Shown here piece by piece: positions 43,801-52,358 of a stretch of DNA of 64,000 bases. Source of the stretch: Noviherbaspirillum pedocola (GTDB lineage: Bacteria; Pseudomonadota; Gammaproteobacteria; Burkholderiales; Burkholderiaceae_D); assembly GCF_016632335.1 (NCBI RefSeq), contig NZ_JAEPBG010000015.1, forward strand, positions 1 to 64,000, in the 5' to 3' direction. Every line of letters starts with the position of its first letter. The first letter of the stretch is position 1. Below the pieces are notes generated by a model. The model was not told the origin of the DNA. It worked only from the letters and a program-made list of their open reading frames with translations, and ran no database searches. A program made the translations under genes and the position numbers.

Positions 43801-45237
43801 ATGAAAACCACCGTTGCTAACAAGCGAGCCTGCCGCGCGCGCAATTTGATTAGCCCAGGATTCAAAGCGCCACTCGTGCTCTGGGGGCTCGGGAATGGAA
43901 TGTCGCAGATGGCCCATGCTGCCGTTTCCGAGCCGGAGCCGACGACCGCGGTGACAGTGCCATCTGCGCCAACGCAATCACTGGCGGACAAGGCGCCGTC
44001 GTCTGAAGCGTGGGCTATCCATGGCCAGTTCACGAATGTCACGCAAGGGCATCCGCGCTTTCGGTCTCCCTATAGCGGCGACAACAGCCTGGACGCCAAC
44101 GGCCGCAACGAAGAAACGACCGACCTGACGCTATTTGCGGGGTTACGGCTTGGAAGGAATACCGAATTCTGGGCAAACCCCGAAATCGACCAAGGTTTTG
44201 GAATGAACAATACACTCGGCGTGGCAGGCTTTCCGAGCGGCGAGGCGTACAAGGTCGGTTCCAATGCCCCGTACCTGCGTCTGCCGCGGGCGTTCATCCG
44301 GCATGTGATCCCCCTTGGCGGAACGGAAGAAAAGATCGAGCCGGGCGCCAACCAGCTGGCGGGATCACGGGCGTCCGACAATCTCACTCTGACCGTCGGC
44401 AAGTTTTCAGCGGTCGATATCTTCGACGCCAACAGTTATGCGCACGACCCGCGTGCGGATTTCCTGAACTGGTCGGTCATCGATGCCGGCGCATTCGACT
44501 ATGCCGCAGATTCCTGGGGATTGACCTACGGGGCGGCTGCCGAGTGGACGCAAGGCTGGTGGACGCTGCGTGGCGGCGTCTTCCAGATGTCGGATGTCCC
44601 CAATGCCAAGGTCGCGGGCATTCATTTCCATCAGCATATGCTGGTGACGGAACTGGAAACACGGCATGAATGGCAGGGGCATCCGGGAAAAGTGAAGCTG
44701 CTGGCGTTCGTCAATCGTGCGGACATGGCGAATTACCGCGACGCGCTGCAAGTGGCGAACCAAACGGCGGGTGTTCCGGACGTGTCGCTCGTGCGTCGCT
44801 ACCAGTCGCGCCCCGGCCTGGTCATAAACCTGGAACAGGAGCTGTCTTCCGATCTGGGCGTCTTTGCGCGCGCCAGCGCCAACGATGGCAGCAAGGAAGC
44901 CTATGAATTCACGGAGATTAACAAATCCCTGTCTGCCGGGCTGTCCCTGAAAGGCGACCGCTGGGGGCGGCATGACGATACGGTCGGGGTCGCAGCCGTC
45001 GTCAACGGGTTGTCGGACGCCGCGCGCGAGTATTTCGCTGCGGGAGGCATGGGAATCCTGATCGGCGACGGGCGGCTGAACTATGGTCCCGAAAAGATCG
45101 TGGAGACCTACTATTCGCTGCAGGTCAACCCGCATCTGTCGCTGGCGTTGAACTATCAGCATGTGGTCAACCCCGCCTACAACCGGGATCGCGGGCCGGT
45201 GTCGATTGTCGGGATCCGTCTGCATTCCGAATTTTAA
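43801..45237 (+). CDS. OprB-family carbohydrate-selective outer-membrane porin-like protein
   Basis: 478 residues. A signal-like N-terminus ends around MAHAA, followed by a Pro-rich segment and a beta-barrel domain: IHGQFTNVTQGHPRFRSPYS, DNLTLTVGKFSAVDIFDANS, and a C-terminal YYSLQVNPHLSLALNYQHVV ending in Phe (LHSEF), the usual barrel-insertion signal. OprB proteins pass sugars; here, beside Mg2+ transporters, it may serve as a general or cation-linked pore. SD-like GGAG lies 12 bases before mgtA, so the two are probably co-transcribed. Confidence 0.8.
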   Translation: MKTTVANKRACRARNLISPGFKAPLVLWGLGNGMSQMAHAAVSEPEPTTAVTVPSAPTQSLADKAPSSEAWAIHGQFTNVTQGHPRFRSPYSGDNSLDANGRNEETTDLTLFAGLRLGRNTEFWANPEIDQGFGMNNTLGVAGFPSGEAYKVGSNAPYLRLPRAFIRHVIPLGGTEEKIEPGANQLAGSRASDNLTLTVGKFSAVDIFDANSYAHDPRADFLNWSVIDAGAFDYAADSWGLTYGAAAEWTQGWWTLRGGVFQMSDVPNAKVAGIHFHQHMLVTELETRHEWQGHPGKVKLLAFVNRADMANYRDALQVANQTAGVPDVSLVRRYQSRPGLVINLEQELSSDLGVFARASANDGSKEAYEFTEINKSLSAGLSLKGDRWGRHDDTVGVAAVVNGLSDAAREYFAAGGMGILIGDGRLNYGPEKIVETYYSLQVNPHLSLALNYQHVVNPAYNRDRGPVSIVGIRLHSEF

Positions 45238-45249
45238 GGAGGATTCAAC

Positions 45250-48012
45250 ATGAATCTCAGCCTTCTTAAGGAAACCTTCGCCAACTTCGTGCGCGCGCAT
45301 GGCATGGAGCACCACTTTCGCCGCCTGGCGATCCTGGACATGTTCCGCGCCACGCCGGCGGCGAAAGAGCTTCCGCCATCGCTGGCGCAGGCGTTGATCG
45401 ACGCATCGGACACACCACCCGGCACATTGTTGGCCCGGCTGGGCAGCCGCCCGGAGGGGTTGACCGAGGCGGAGGCGGAGGCGATCCGCGACAAGGTCGG
45501 GCTCAATGAAGTCGAGCACGAGAAGCCGCTGCCGTGGTGGATCCATCTGTGGAATTGCTACCGGAATCCTTTCAACTTGCTGTTGACGGTACTGGCCATC
45601 ATTTCGTACCTGACCGAAGACATGAAGGCCACGACCGTGATTGGATCGATGGTCATGCTGTCCACCATCCTGCGTTTTGTGCAGGAATCGCGCTCCAACA
45701 AGGCGGCGGACAAGCTCAAGGAAATGGTAAGCAATACCGCGACTGTATTGCGGCGGGATGTTCCGGCAGAGATGCATGGGGAGGCGCGCAGGTATCCCGA
45801 CATGGGGCTGACCAATGGCGGTCGGCGCATCGAACTTCCGATCAAACAGCTGGTGCCCGGCGATATCGTCTTGCTTTCCGCCGGCGACATGATCCCGGCG
45901 GATGTACGGATCCTGGCGGCGAAAGACTTGTTCGTCAGCCAGGCGGCGATGACCGGCGAATCGATGCCGGTCGAGAAATTCGCCACGGACCAGAAAGAGA
46001 AAACATCCAACCCGCTGGAAGTCGACAATCTCTGCTTCATGGGGACCAACGTGGTGAGCGGCTCTGCCACCGCAGTGGTGGTCAGCACCGGCAATCACAC
46101 TTATTTCGGCGCTCTGGCCGCGCGGGTGACGGCGACCAGCCGCGAAGCGACCGCTTTCCAGGCCGGGGTCAACAAGGTGAGCTGGGTGCTGATCCGCTTC
46201 ATGCTGGTGATGACGCCGATCGTCTTGCTGCTTAATGGGGTGACCAAAGGGGACTGGCTGGAGGCGTTTCTGTTCGCGTTGTCGATCGCCGTCGGCCTGA
46301 CGCCTGAAATGCTGCCGGTGATCGTCACGTCGACTCTGGCCAAGGGCGCCGTCATCCTGTCACGTCAAAAGGTTATCGTGAAGCGCCTCGATGCGATCCA
46401 GAACTTTGGCGCGATGGATGTACTGTGCACCGACAAGACCGGAACACTGACGCAGGACAAGATCTTCCTGACGCGCCATACCGATGTATTTGGAGAAGAA
46501 TCCGACTCGGTACTGGAATATGCATACCTGAACAGCTATTACCAGACCGGCTTGAAGAACTTGCTGGACGTGGCGGTGCTGGAGCATGCTGAGGTGCACC
46601 GCGAGCTGGAGGTCGCGACCGCCTTTCGCAAGGTCGACGAGATTCCGTTCGATTTCACGCGGCGGCGCATGTCGGTCGTGGTGGCCGAGCACGATGAGCA
46701 TCATCTGCTGATTTGCAAGGGCGCGGTCGAGGAAATCCTGGCAGTGTGCACGCGTGTGCAGCACGGCGATGCGGTCGAGCCACTGACGTCCGACCTTTTG
46801 TCTCGAATCCGGACCGTGACCGCCGATCTGAACGAAGAAGGCTTGCGGGTGGTTGCGGTGGCGGCCAAGGAATTGCCGCCGGCGAAGGAAACCTACGGGC
46901 TGGCCGACGAATCGGACCTGACGCTGGTCGGTTATATCGCCTTCCTCGACCCGCCAAAGGAATCCACGGCACCAGCGTTGAAGGCGCTCAAGGAGCATGG
47001 CGTGGCCGTCAAAATATTGACCGGCGATAACGAACTGGTCACCGCCAAGATCTGCCGCGAGGTCGGACTGCCGGTGGCGGACATGCTGCTCGGCTCGCAG
47101 ATCGAGCGGATGAGCGATGAGGAATTGGCTGGCAAGGTCGAGGCCGCCAACGTATTTGCCAAATTGAGCCCCGCGCACAAGGAACGCATCGTGCGGGTGC
47201 TGCACGATAACGGCCATGTGGTCGGATTCATGGGCGATGGCATCAACGATGCCGCGGCACTGCGTGCGGCCGACATCGGCATTTCCGTCGATTCGGCGGT
47301 CGATATCGCGAAGGAAGCCGCCGACATCATCCTGCTGGAAAAGAGCCTAATGGTGCTCGAAGAGGGCGTGGTGGAAGGCCGCAAAACCTTTGCCAACATG
47401 CTCAAGTACATCAAGATGACGGCCAGTTCGAACTTCGGCAATGTGTTTTCGGTATTGGTGGCGAGCGCCTTCCTGCCATTCCTGCCGATGTTGCCGATGC
47501 AATTGCTGGTGCAGAACCTGATGTACGACATTTCGCAGATTGCGATCCCGTTCGATCACGTGGACCAGGAATTCCTGCAAAAGCCTCAACGCTGGAACCC
47601 GGACGACCTGGGACGCTTCATGGTATTTTTCGGGCCGATCAGCTCGGTGTTCGATATTCTGACGTTCGCCTTGATGTGGTTCGTGTTCGGCGCGAACTCA
47701 CCGGAACATCAAACGCTGTTCCAGTCCGGCTGGTTTGTCGAAGGGCTGCTGTCGCAAACCCTGATCGTGCACATGATCCGCACCCGCAAGATTCCGTTCA
47801 TCCAGAGTCGCGCAGCGTGGCCGCTGCTGGGCATGACAGCGATCATCATGGCGGTCGGCATTCTGTTGCCGATGTCGGCGACAGCCGACTACTTCAAATT
47901 CCAGGCGCTACCGCTGGCCTATTTCCCGTGGCTTGCACTGATCCTGCTGTCCTATGTCGGGTTGACCCAGGCGATGAAGGGGTGGTATTCGCGGCGCTAC
48001 GGCTGGCAGTAG
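45250..48012 (+). CDS. mgtA: MgtA-type Mg2+-importing P-type ATPase
   Basis: 920 residues, standard length, with AAGGAGG before the ATG. P-type motifs: TGES (AAMTGESMPVEKF), phosphorylated Asp about 394 in LCTDKTGTLTQDK, KGAVEEIL for nucleotide binding, TGDN, and GDGINDAAALRAADIG. The N-terminal cation-ATPase domain (LTEAEAEAIRDKVGLNEVEH) and ten membrane segments match MgtA/MgtB (P3B class), which imports Mg2+ from the periplasm. Calcium-pump-type alternatives are unlikely given the whole-length fit and adjacent mgtC. Confidence 0.94.
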   Translation: MNLSLLKETFANFVRAHGMEHHFRRLAILDMFRATPAAKELPPSLAQALIDASDTPPGTLLARLGSRPEGLTEAEAEAIRDKVGLNEVEHEKPLPWWIHLWNCYRNPFNLLLTVLAIISYLTEDMKATTVIGSMVMLSTILRFVQESRSNKAADKLKEMVSNTATVLRRDVPAEMHGEARRYPDMGLTNGGRRIELPIKQLVPGDIVLLSAGDMIPADVRILAAKDLFVSQAAMTGESMPVEKFATDQKEKTSNPLEVDNLCFMGTNVVSGSATAVVVSTGNHTYFGALAARVTATSREATAFQAGVNKVSWVLIRFMLVMTPIVLLLNGVTKGDWLEAFLFALSIAVGLTPEMLPVIVTSTLAKGAVILSRQKVIVKRLDAIQNFGAMDVLCTDKTGTLTQDKIFLTRHTDVFGEESDSVLEYAYLNSYYQTGLKNLLDVAVLEHAEVHRELEVATAFRKVDEIPFDFTRRRMSVVVAEHDEHHLLICKGAVEEILAVCTRVQHGDAVEPLTSDLLSRIRTVTADLNEEGLRVVAVAAKELPPAKETYGLADESDLTLVGYIAFLDPPKESTAPALKALKEHGVAVKILTGDNELVTAKICREVGLPVADMLLGSQIERMSDEELAGKVEAANVFAKLSPAHKERIVRVLHDNGHVVGFMGDGINDAAALRAADIGISVDSAVDIAKEAADIILLEKSLMVLEEGVVEGRKTFANMLKYIKMTASSNFGNVFSVLVASAFLPFLPMLPMQLLVQNLMYDISQIAIPFDHVDQEFLQKPQRWNPDDLGRFMVFFGPISSVFDILTFALMWFVFGANSPEHQTLFQSGWFVEGLLSQTLIVHMIRTRKIPFIQSRAAWPLLGMTAIIMAVGILLPMSATADYFKFQALPLAYFPWLALILLSYVGLTQAMKGWYSRRYGWQ

Positions 48013-48059
48013 GAAAACAACCAACAGTACCGGCTCCGACAAGAAAGGAGGCAAGTCCC

Positions 48060-49013
48060 ATGGAATTTCAAGAGTTCGACGACGCGGCCGAGGACAGCGA
48101 AGTGCTCGTCGCTGCGCGTGCCCGTGCCGCCAACCGCAGCACCTGGGTGAGCGTCGCAGTGAATCTGACCCTGAGCGCCGCCCAGATCGTGGTCGGTGTA
48201 GTCGCCCGTTCCCAAGGCCTGATCGCGGATGGCCTGCATTCGCTATCCGATCTGGTGGCGGATTTCGTCGTGCTTCTGGCAAGCCATCACAGCAAAAAGG
48301 ATGCGGACGAAGACCATCCGTACGGGCACCAGCGCTTCGAAACTGCGGCGTCGCTTTTCCTTGGGGTGCTCCTGTTGATTGTGGGAGTGGGAATGCTATG
48401 GTCCGCGCTACGCAAGCTGGAAGATCCGAATGGCATTCCGCGGGTTCATACGGCTGCACTTTGGGTGGCGATCGGCGCTCTTGCCGCCAAGGAGCTTCTT
48501 TTCCGATACATGCTGGGTGTCGCCAAACGGGTCAAGTCGAGCATGCTCGTAGTGAATGCGTGGCACGCGCGGTCGGATGCGGCTTCGTCGTTGGTGGTGG
48601 GACTCGGTATTGCAGGTAATTTGCTGGGGTACCCCATTCTCGACCCAGTGGCAGCATTGATCGTTGGATTAATGATCAGCAAGATGGGTTGGGGCTTTGG
48701 CTGGGATGCATTGCAGGATTTGATGGATCGCTCGGCAGACGAACGAGAGGTGCAATCCATCCGGCAGACATTGCTGGAAACACCCGGGATAATCGGGGTT
48801 CATGACCTACGTACGCGAAAGATGGGGGACATGATTGTTGTCGATGCGCATCTTGAGGTGGATGCATCGATGACGGTTGAGGCCGGCCACAACATCGCCG
48901 TGGCGGCGCGGCAGCGGGTTATGCAACGTCATCGGGTATTGAATCTCATGACGCATGTCGATCCAGCACTTAAGACAGAGCGCAATCATTCACCCATCAT
49001 TGCCGGCATTTGA
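48060..49013 (+). CDS. cation diffusion facilitator (CDF) transporter
   Basis: 317 residues from ATG 48060 (AAAGGAGG upstream). About six membrane segments and the two CDF metal-site motifs, GLIADGLHSLSD and NAWHARSD (His-Asp in each, the arrangement of Zn/Cd-type CDFs). A His-rich short loop (SHHSKKDADEDHPYGHQRFE) follows helix 2-3. The cytosolic C-terminal domain is VHDLRTRKMGDMIVVDAHLE. It exports divalent metal against a proton gradient. Last gene of the Mg/metal set; 49014-49117 holds no gene. Confidence 0.9.
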   Translation: MEFQEFDDAAEDSEVLVAARARAANRSTWVSVAVNLTLSAAQIVVGVVARSQGLIADGLHSLSDLVADFVVLLASHHSKKDADEDHPYGHQRFETAASLFLGVLLLIVGVGMLWSALRKLEDPNGIPRVHTAALWVAIGALAAKELLFRYMLGVAKRVKSSMLVVNAWHARSDAASSLVVGLGIAGNLLGYPILDPVAALIVGLMISKMGWGFGWDALQDLMDRSADEREVQSIRQTLLETPGIIGVHDLRTRKMGDMIVVDAHLEVDASMTVEAGHNIAVAARQRVMQRHRVLNLMTHVDPALKTERNHSPIIAGI

Positions 49014-49117
49014 TTCGGAGGACGACGAACTCGCGTAATTTTCTTCGGCATCGATGAATTCAAGGCACTGCGGCGTGCGTATCGTGGAGACTGCTCACAA
49101 AATGGAAAAATCGTACG

Positions 49118-50179
49118 CTACGGCTTTGATGTGTCATTTTTCTCCTTTCGCCTAAGCAGCGTCAATGCGGCATTGGCCTCGAACCGGTCGGCTTCGTCAA
49201 TATATCCCTGCACCGTGCCATCGTGCCGCCAGCCGCCTTGCCGTTTGATGTCCTTGAAATCGGCTCCGGACCGGTGCGCGCTGGTAGCCAAGCCGCGCCG
49301 CAAACTGTGGCTACTAAGTTCCGGGACGTAAGGCAATGCCGCCGCCTCGGCGCACGCCTCCAAGATAGCGTTGATGGTGCCGCCGTACAATGGATCGGTA
49401 CCAAGGACACCCCAGCGGGTAATTCGACGAAACACTGCCCCCGAAGTGATATTCGCTGCTTCCAGCCAACGCTTCAAAGCCTTCACTGGACAACAGATTC
49501 CATCCGGGCTTCCGTAGGGAATCGCCTTGGTGACACCTCTCCCTTCCTGATCGGTCTTCGAGCGCGACAGCGTGATCACCAAGCCGTCCGGGGCCCATGT
49601 CAGTTCGTCCACCGTCAGTGCGGCCAGCTCGCTGCGCCGCAGCGCGCCGAAGAAGCCGATCTGTATCAGCGCGTTATTTCGAATGGCAATCAGACTAGTG
49701 TCCGGTCCCAGCTTCGCTACGATTAACTCCATATCCTCGATCGGCAACGCCTTGGCCTTCTTTTTCGGCTTGCCATGCGTGCGTGTGATGCCTTTGAGCG
49801 TCTTGCGGACATTCGGATCGGTGGTCGGATCGGGAAAACCCTGGAATGCATGCCATTGCGCCAGTGCTGTCAGGCGCAGCGCCAGCGTGCGCGGATTCAG
49901 GGAATCGGAATACGTCAGCAAGTACCGCAGTACTGCTCCCGAATCGCATGGTAAAACGCCGCCCCAAGTATGAAAATGCCGGATTGCTGAGCGGTAGGTA
50001 CGGCGGGTGTTTTCCGAAGTGGCCGCCGAGATAAAGCGCTGGTGTCGCGCTGCCATTTCTGACTCGGAAATGAGCGTACCGGCGGTACGTTTTGCGAAGG
50101 TTTCTGGCAAAACAGCATTTTCCGTCTTGTTTTCTTCCACGCTCATTTTGTCGCTCATTTTCGGGTTTTTTGGGTGCAT
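49118..50179 (-). CDS. tnpS: TnpS-type tyrosine recombinase (cointegrate resolvase)
   Basis: 353 residues from ATG 50177-50179; internal ATGs at 50158 and 50146 are alternatives, since none has a clear ribosome site and the first sits inside a palindrome. N-terminal core-binding domain (SENTRRTYRSAIRHFHTWGG). Catalytic set: Arg in FFGALRRSELAAL, Lys region SRSKTDQEGRG, His-x-x-Arg in LSSHSLRRGLAT, GGWRHDGTVQGYIDEAD with the nucleophilic Tyr. Divergent from the KfrA-like gene, as in Tn4651, where TnpS and TnpT together resolve cointegrates. Confidence 0.85.
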   Translation of the reverse strand: MHPKNPKMSDKMSVEENKTENAVLPETFAKRTAGTLISESEMAARHQRFISAATSENTRRTYRSAIRHFHTWGGVLPCDSGAVLRYLLTYSDSLNPRTLALRLTALAQWHAFQGFPDPTTDPNVRKTLKGITRTHGKPKKKAKALPIEDMELIVAKLGPDTSLIAIRNNALIQIGFFGALRRSELAALTVDELTWAPDGLVITLSRSKTDQEGRGVTKAIPYGSPDGICCPVKALKRWLEAANITSGAVFRRITRWGVLGTDPLYGGTINAILEACAEAAALPYVPELSSHSLRRGLATSAHRSGADFKDIKRQGGWRHDGTVQGYIDEADRFEANAALTLLRRKEKNDTSKP

Positions 50180-50331
50180 TACATTCAGTGTAATGCGGAA
50201 TTCAGGTTTAAGCCACGATAAATTATTTTATCGACAGTTATGTGTAATGGAAGACTTATTTCTAAATTCCGTTATATATCGTAGTATTACATTGTACGTA
50301 TTACGGTATCTTATCTAATGGAGACGCAACC
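50177..50331. promoter_or_regulatory. intergenic resolution site (rst-type) between tnpS and tnpT
   Basis: The 155 bp between the divergent genes contain a perfect palindrome CGATAAA-TTAT-TTTATCG (50216-50233), likely the recombination core, and CATTACA-TTCAG-TGTAATG (50177-50195). Further TGTAATG/GTATTAC-like half-sites occur near 50240 and 50283-50307. The DNA is notably A+T-rich compared with its neighbours. Function inferred from the Tn4651 arrangement. Confidence 0.65.
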
Positions 50332-51384
50332 ATGGCTCGTGCTGGCATCCTCTATTCAGACGTTGCGAAAGCCGCCGCCCAACTAGCCGCTGACGGCAAG
50401 AACCCGACCGTTGACGGCGTGCGCGAGGCGCTCGGCCGCACCGGCAGCAAGAGCACGATCACGCCGCTGCTGAAGAGATGGAAGACCGAGCACCAAAGCG
50501 AGATTGAGCAAGTCGAAGCAGGTCTGCCGCCGTCGCTCCTGGCCGCCGTCAAGGGACTGTACCAGCACATGGAGGACGAGTTCGCACAGCGCCTCAAACA
50601 GGCGCGGCAGGCGCATGACGACGCACTGTGCGCGGCTGCCGAGCGCGAGGAGAAGCTGCGCACCGAATGCGGGGCGGCACGCACGACGAATGCAGCGCTG
50701 ACCGAGGATCTGGCGCACACGCGGCAAGCACTGGCGCAACTGCAGGAACGCCACCATGCGCAGAGCGTAACGCTGGCCACGGTCGAGGCGGAAAACGCCG
50801 GCCTGCAGCAGCGTCTCGCCGATCGCGCGGCAGAAGTGGACACGCTCGACCGCCTGCTGTCGCAGGCGAGAGCTCAATTCGAGCACTACCATGAAGCGAC
50901 CGCGGCGCAACGGGCCGAGGAGCGTCAAGGATACGAGCGGCGCATCGCGCGCCTGGAACAGGACCTAGCCGGCGCCCAGCGCCACGTCGCCGCGCAGCAG
51001 GCGACGATCGCCCATCTGACCGCCGAGCAGGAGCGCTCTGCGCAGGCATTGCGCGCCGCGCAGGCAGAGTTGGCGGCGGCTAGCACGGCACGCGATCGGC
51101 TGGCCGGCCGCCTCGAAGACGAGACAGCCGCGAAAGAACACATGATTACGCAGCTCGACGCCATGCGGCAGCAGCTGGCGGACGTGCGCGTCGAAATGGC
51201 CGGCAAGGTGCGCGAGAACGAAATGCTGGGTGAGCAGCTGCGCCGTGCCGATGAACGCGCTAGTCAACTGGCCGAGGAAAAGGCGGCCTGGCTGCAAGAA
51301 CGCGGCGCCCTCGAGCAGCGCGTGCAGGCGTCCGGGCAGAAAGCGAGCGACTTCAGCGGCTCAGTCACCACGCAACCGTCGTAA
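50332..51384 (+). CDS. tnpT: TnpT-like KfrA-type coiled-coil DNA-binding protein
   Basis: 350 residues. The N-terminal 60 residues (ILYSDVAKAAAQLAADGKNP, TVDGVREALGRTGSKSTITP, LLKRWK) match the KfrA-N DNA-binding domain. The rest is a long coiled coil of Ala, Glu, Gln and Arg. In Tn4651 the TnpT product assists TnpS in resolution and has this architecture. Divergent from tnpS; its stop lies about 70 bases before the right terminal repeat. Confidence 0.8.
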   Translation: MARAGILYSDVAKAAAQLAADGKNPTVDGVREALGRTGSKSTITPLLKRWKTEHQSEIEQVEAGLPPSLLAAVKGLYQHMEDEFAQRLKQARQAHDDALCAAAEREEKLRTECGAARTTNAALTEDLAHTRQALAQLQERHHAQSVTLATVEAENAGLQQRLADRAAEVDTLDRLLSQARAQFEHYHEATAAQRAEERQGYERRIARLEQDLAGAQRHVAAQQATIAHLTAEQERSAQALRAAQAELAAASTARDRLAGRLEDETAAKEHMITQLDAMRQQLADVRVEMAGKVRENEMLGEQLRRADERASQLAEEKAAWLQERGALEQRVQASGQKASDFSGSVTTQPS

Positions 51385-51452
51385 CACGGGAGTTGCTGGT
51401 GCGGAGATTTATATCGCCGAGTGGAAATCGAAAATCCGGATTCTCCTTTTAG

Positions 51453-51506
51453 ATCATCGACTTAACTTAACTTTGGCGAAAAAAACACGAATCCCGGCCG
51501 CCCCTC
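51453..51506 (-). repeat. right terminal inverted repeat of the Tn3-family transposon
   Basis: 54 bp, read inward on the minus strand from 51506 as GAGGGGCGGCCGGGATTCG, matching the left end with about three mismatches. CAACT follows at 51507-51511. Confidence 0.95.
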
Positions 51507-51803
51507 CAACTCGCCATGGGCTATGACGCCAGCCATGACGATCAGCACGCCGCCGGAGAACTGGCAGCGGCGGCCGCCTGCTTTGCGCTGGGAAGCGCCA
51601 AGGTCACGCTGCCTGGTATCGACCAGCCTGTCCAGCAATGGCCCGCAGAATGGCCGCAGGACCTGTTGGCAAGGAATACCCGGATGCGCCAGCTCGTGAT
51701 CGCTGGCGCTTTGATCGCCGCCGAGATCGAGCGCCTGCAACGGGCGCACTTCGCTGCTATCGACGCTGCGGAAACGAGCACCCTCGATCATCTGGAATTC
51801 TAG
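51507..51803 (+). pseudogene. 3' half of the gene split by the transposon
   Basis: Continues in frame from CAACT: QLAMGYDASHDDQHAAGELA, then AAACFALGSAKVTL, ending TSTLDHLEF at TAG 51801-51803. Joined to 38310-38419 it restores one open frame (see that entry). The internal ATG 51516 has no ribosome site, so this half is probably not expressed alone. Confidence 0.75.
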
Positions 51804-51891
51804 ATCTGTCTCAAATGCGATGTGCTTGCGGGTATTGTCGCGTGGCTATAGGATTGTGTTGTCAATTGCACATCACTTGCGGAGGTAGGTC

Positions 51892-52017
51892 ATGCTGAAC
51901 TTTCTCTCAGATGTCATGCTCGCTGTCCGGCTGCACAAGGCAGAGCACCGTCCGCTGACGGTCTCTTTCCGGATCGCCCGGGATCGCCGCCGGCACATGC
52001 CGGAATGGGCCGCGTAA
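51892..52017 (+). CDS. small hypothetical protein (41 aa)
   Basis: ATG 51892 has GGAGG eight bases upstream and the frame stops at TAA 52015-52017. Sequence MLNFLSDVMLAVRLHKAEHR followed by a basic second half (FRIARDRRRHMPEWAA). No family recognised. The call rests on the ribosome site only. Confidence 0.4.
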   Translation: MLNFLSDVMLAVRLHKAEHRPLTVSFRIARDRRRHMPEWAA

Positions 52018-52041
52018 GCTTCGCCGCGGCACACGCGCAAT

Positions 52042-52293
52042 CTATTTCAGCCGCTTGACGGCCTCTTCGTGCAGGTCGTTGAACGCTTCCTCTCTGCCGC
52101 GGTTGCGAAATTCCACCAGCAGGTCGATCACCCTGTCGAAATTTTCCCTGTCCAAGGTATAGAGCAGTTCCGAAATCGGACCGTGGCCGTTGAGATCCTT
52201 GATGATCGCCTTCAGCGCCCGGCTGCCGCCCGTTCCTTGCAGTGAATTGGTGACGGCCACCAGTTCGTTCAGCTTTCTTTCGTACGGTCCCAT
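52042..52293 (-). CDS. hypothetical helical protein (83 aa)
   Basis: ATG 52291-52293. Small, helical: GPYERKLNELVAVTNSLQGT, ELLYTLDRENFDRVIDLLVE, ending HEEAVKRLK. No family recognised. It lies downstream of the integrase-like gene on the same strand. Confidence 0.5.
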   Translation of the reverse strand: MGPYERKLNELVAVTNSLQGTGGSRALKAIIKDLNGHGPISELLYTLDRENFDRVIDLLVEFRNRGREEAFNDLHEEAVKRLK

Positions 52294-52358
52294 GACGCCC
52301 TTATCGGTGAAGCAGCTTGCCGCTGCGGATGGTATGACCCTGCCGATTATGCGGGGAG

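Larger units (their letters stand above)
38420..51506. mobile_element. complete Tn3-family (Tn4651-type) transposon, 13,087 bp
   Basis: The ends are 54-bp inverted repeats starting GAGGG[T/G]CGGCCGGGATTCG with about three mismatches. Both are flanked directly by CAACT (38415-38419 and 51507-51511), the 5-bp target duplication typical of Tn3. The outer genes are tnpA at the left end and the divergent tnpS/tnpT-type resolution pair at the right. Cargo: small membrane protein, CsoR/RcnR-type regulator, mgtC, OprB-type porin, mgtA and a cation diffusion facilitator. The Tn4651 type is inferred from tyrosine-recombinase resolution plus a KfrA-like TnpT and the absence of a serine resolvase. Confidence 0.92.
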
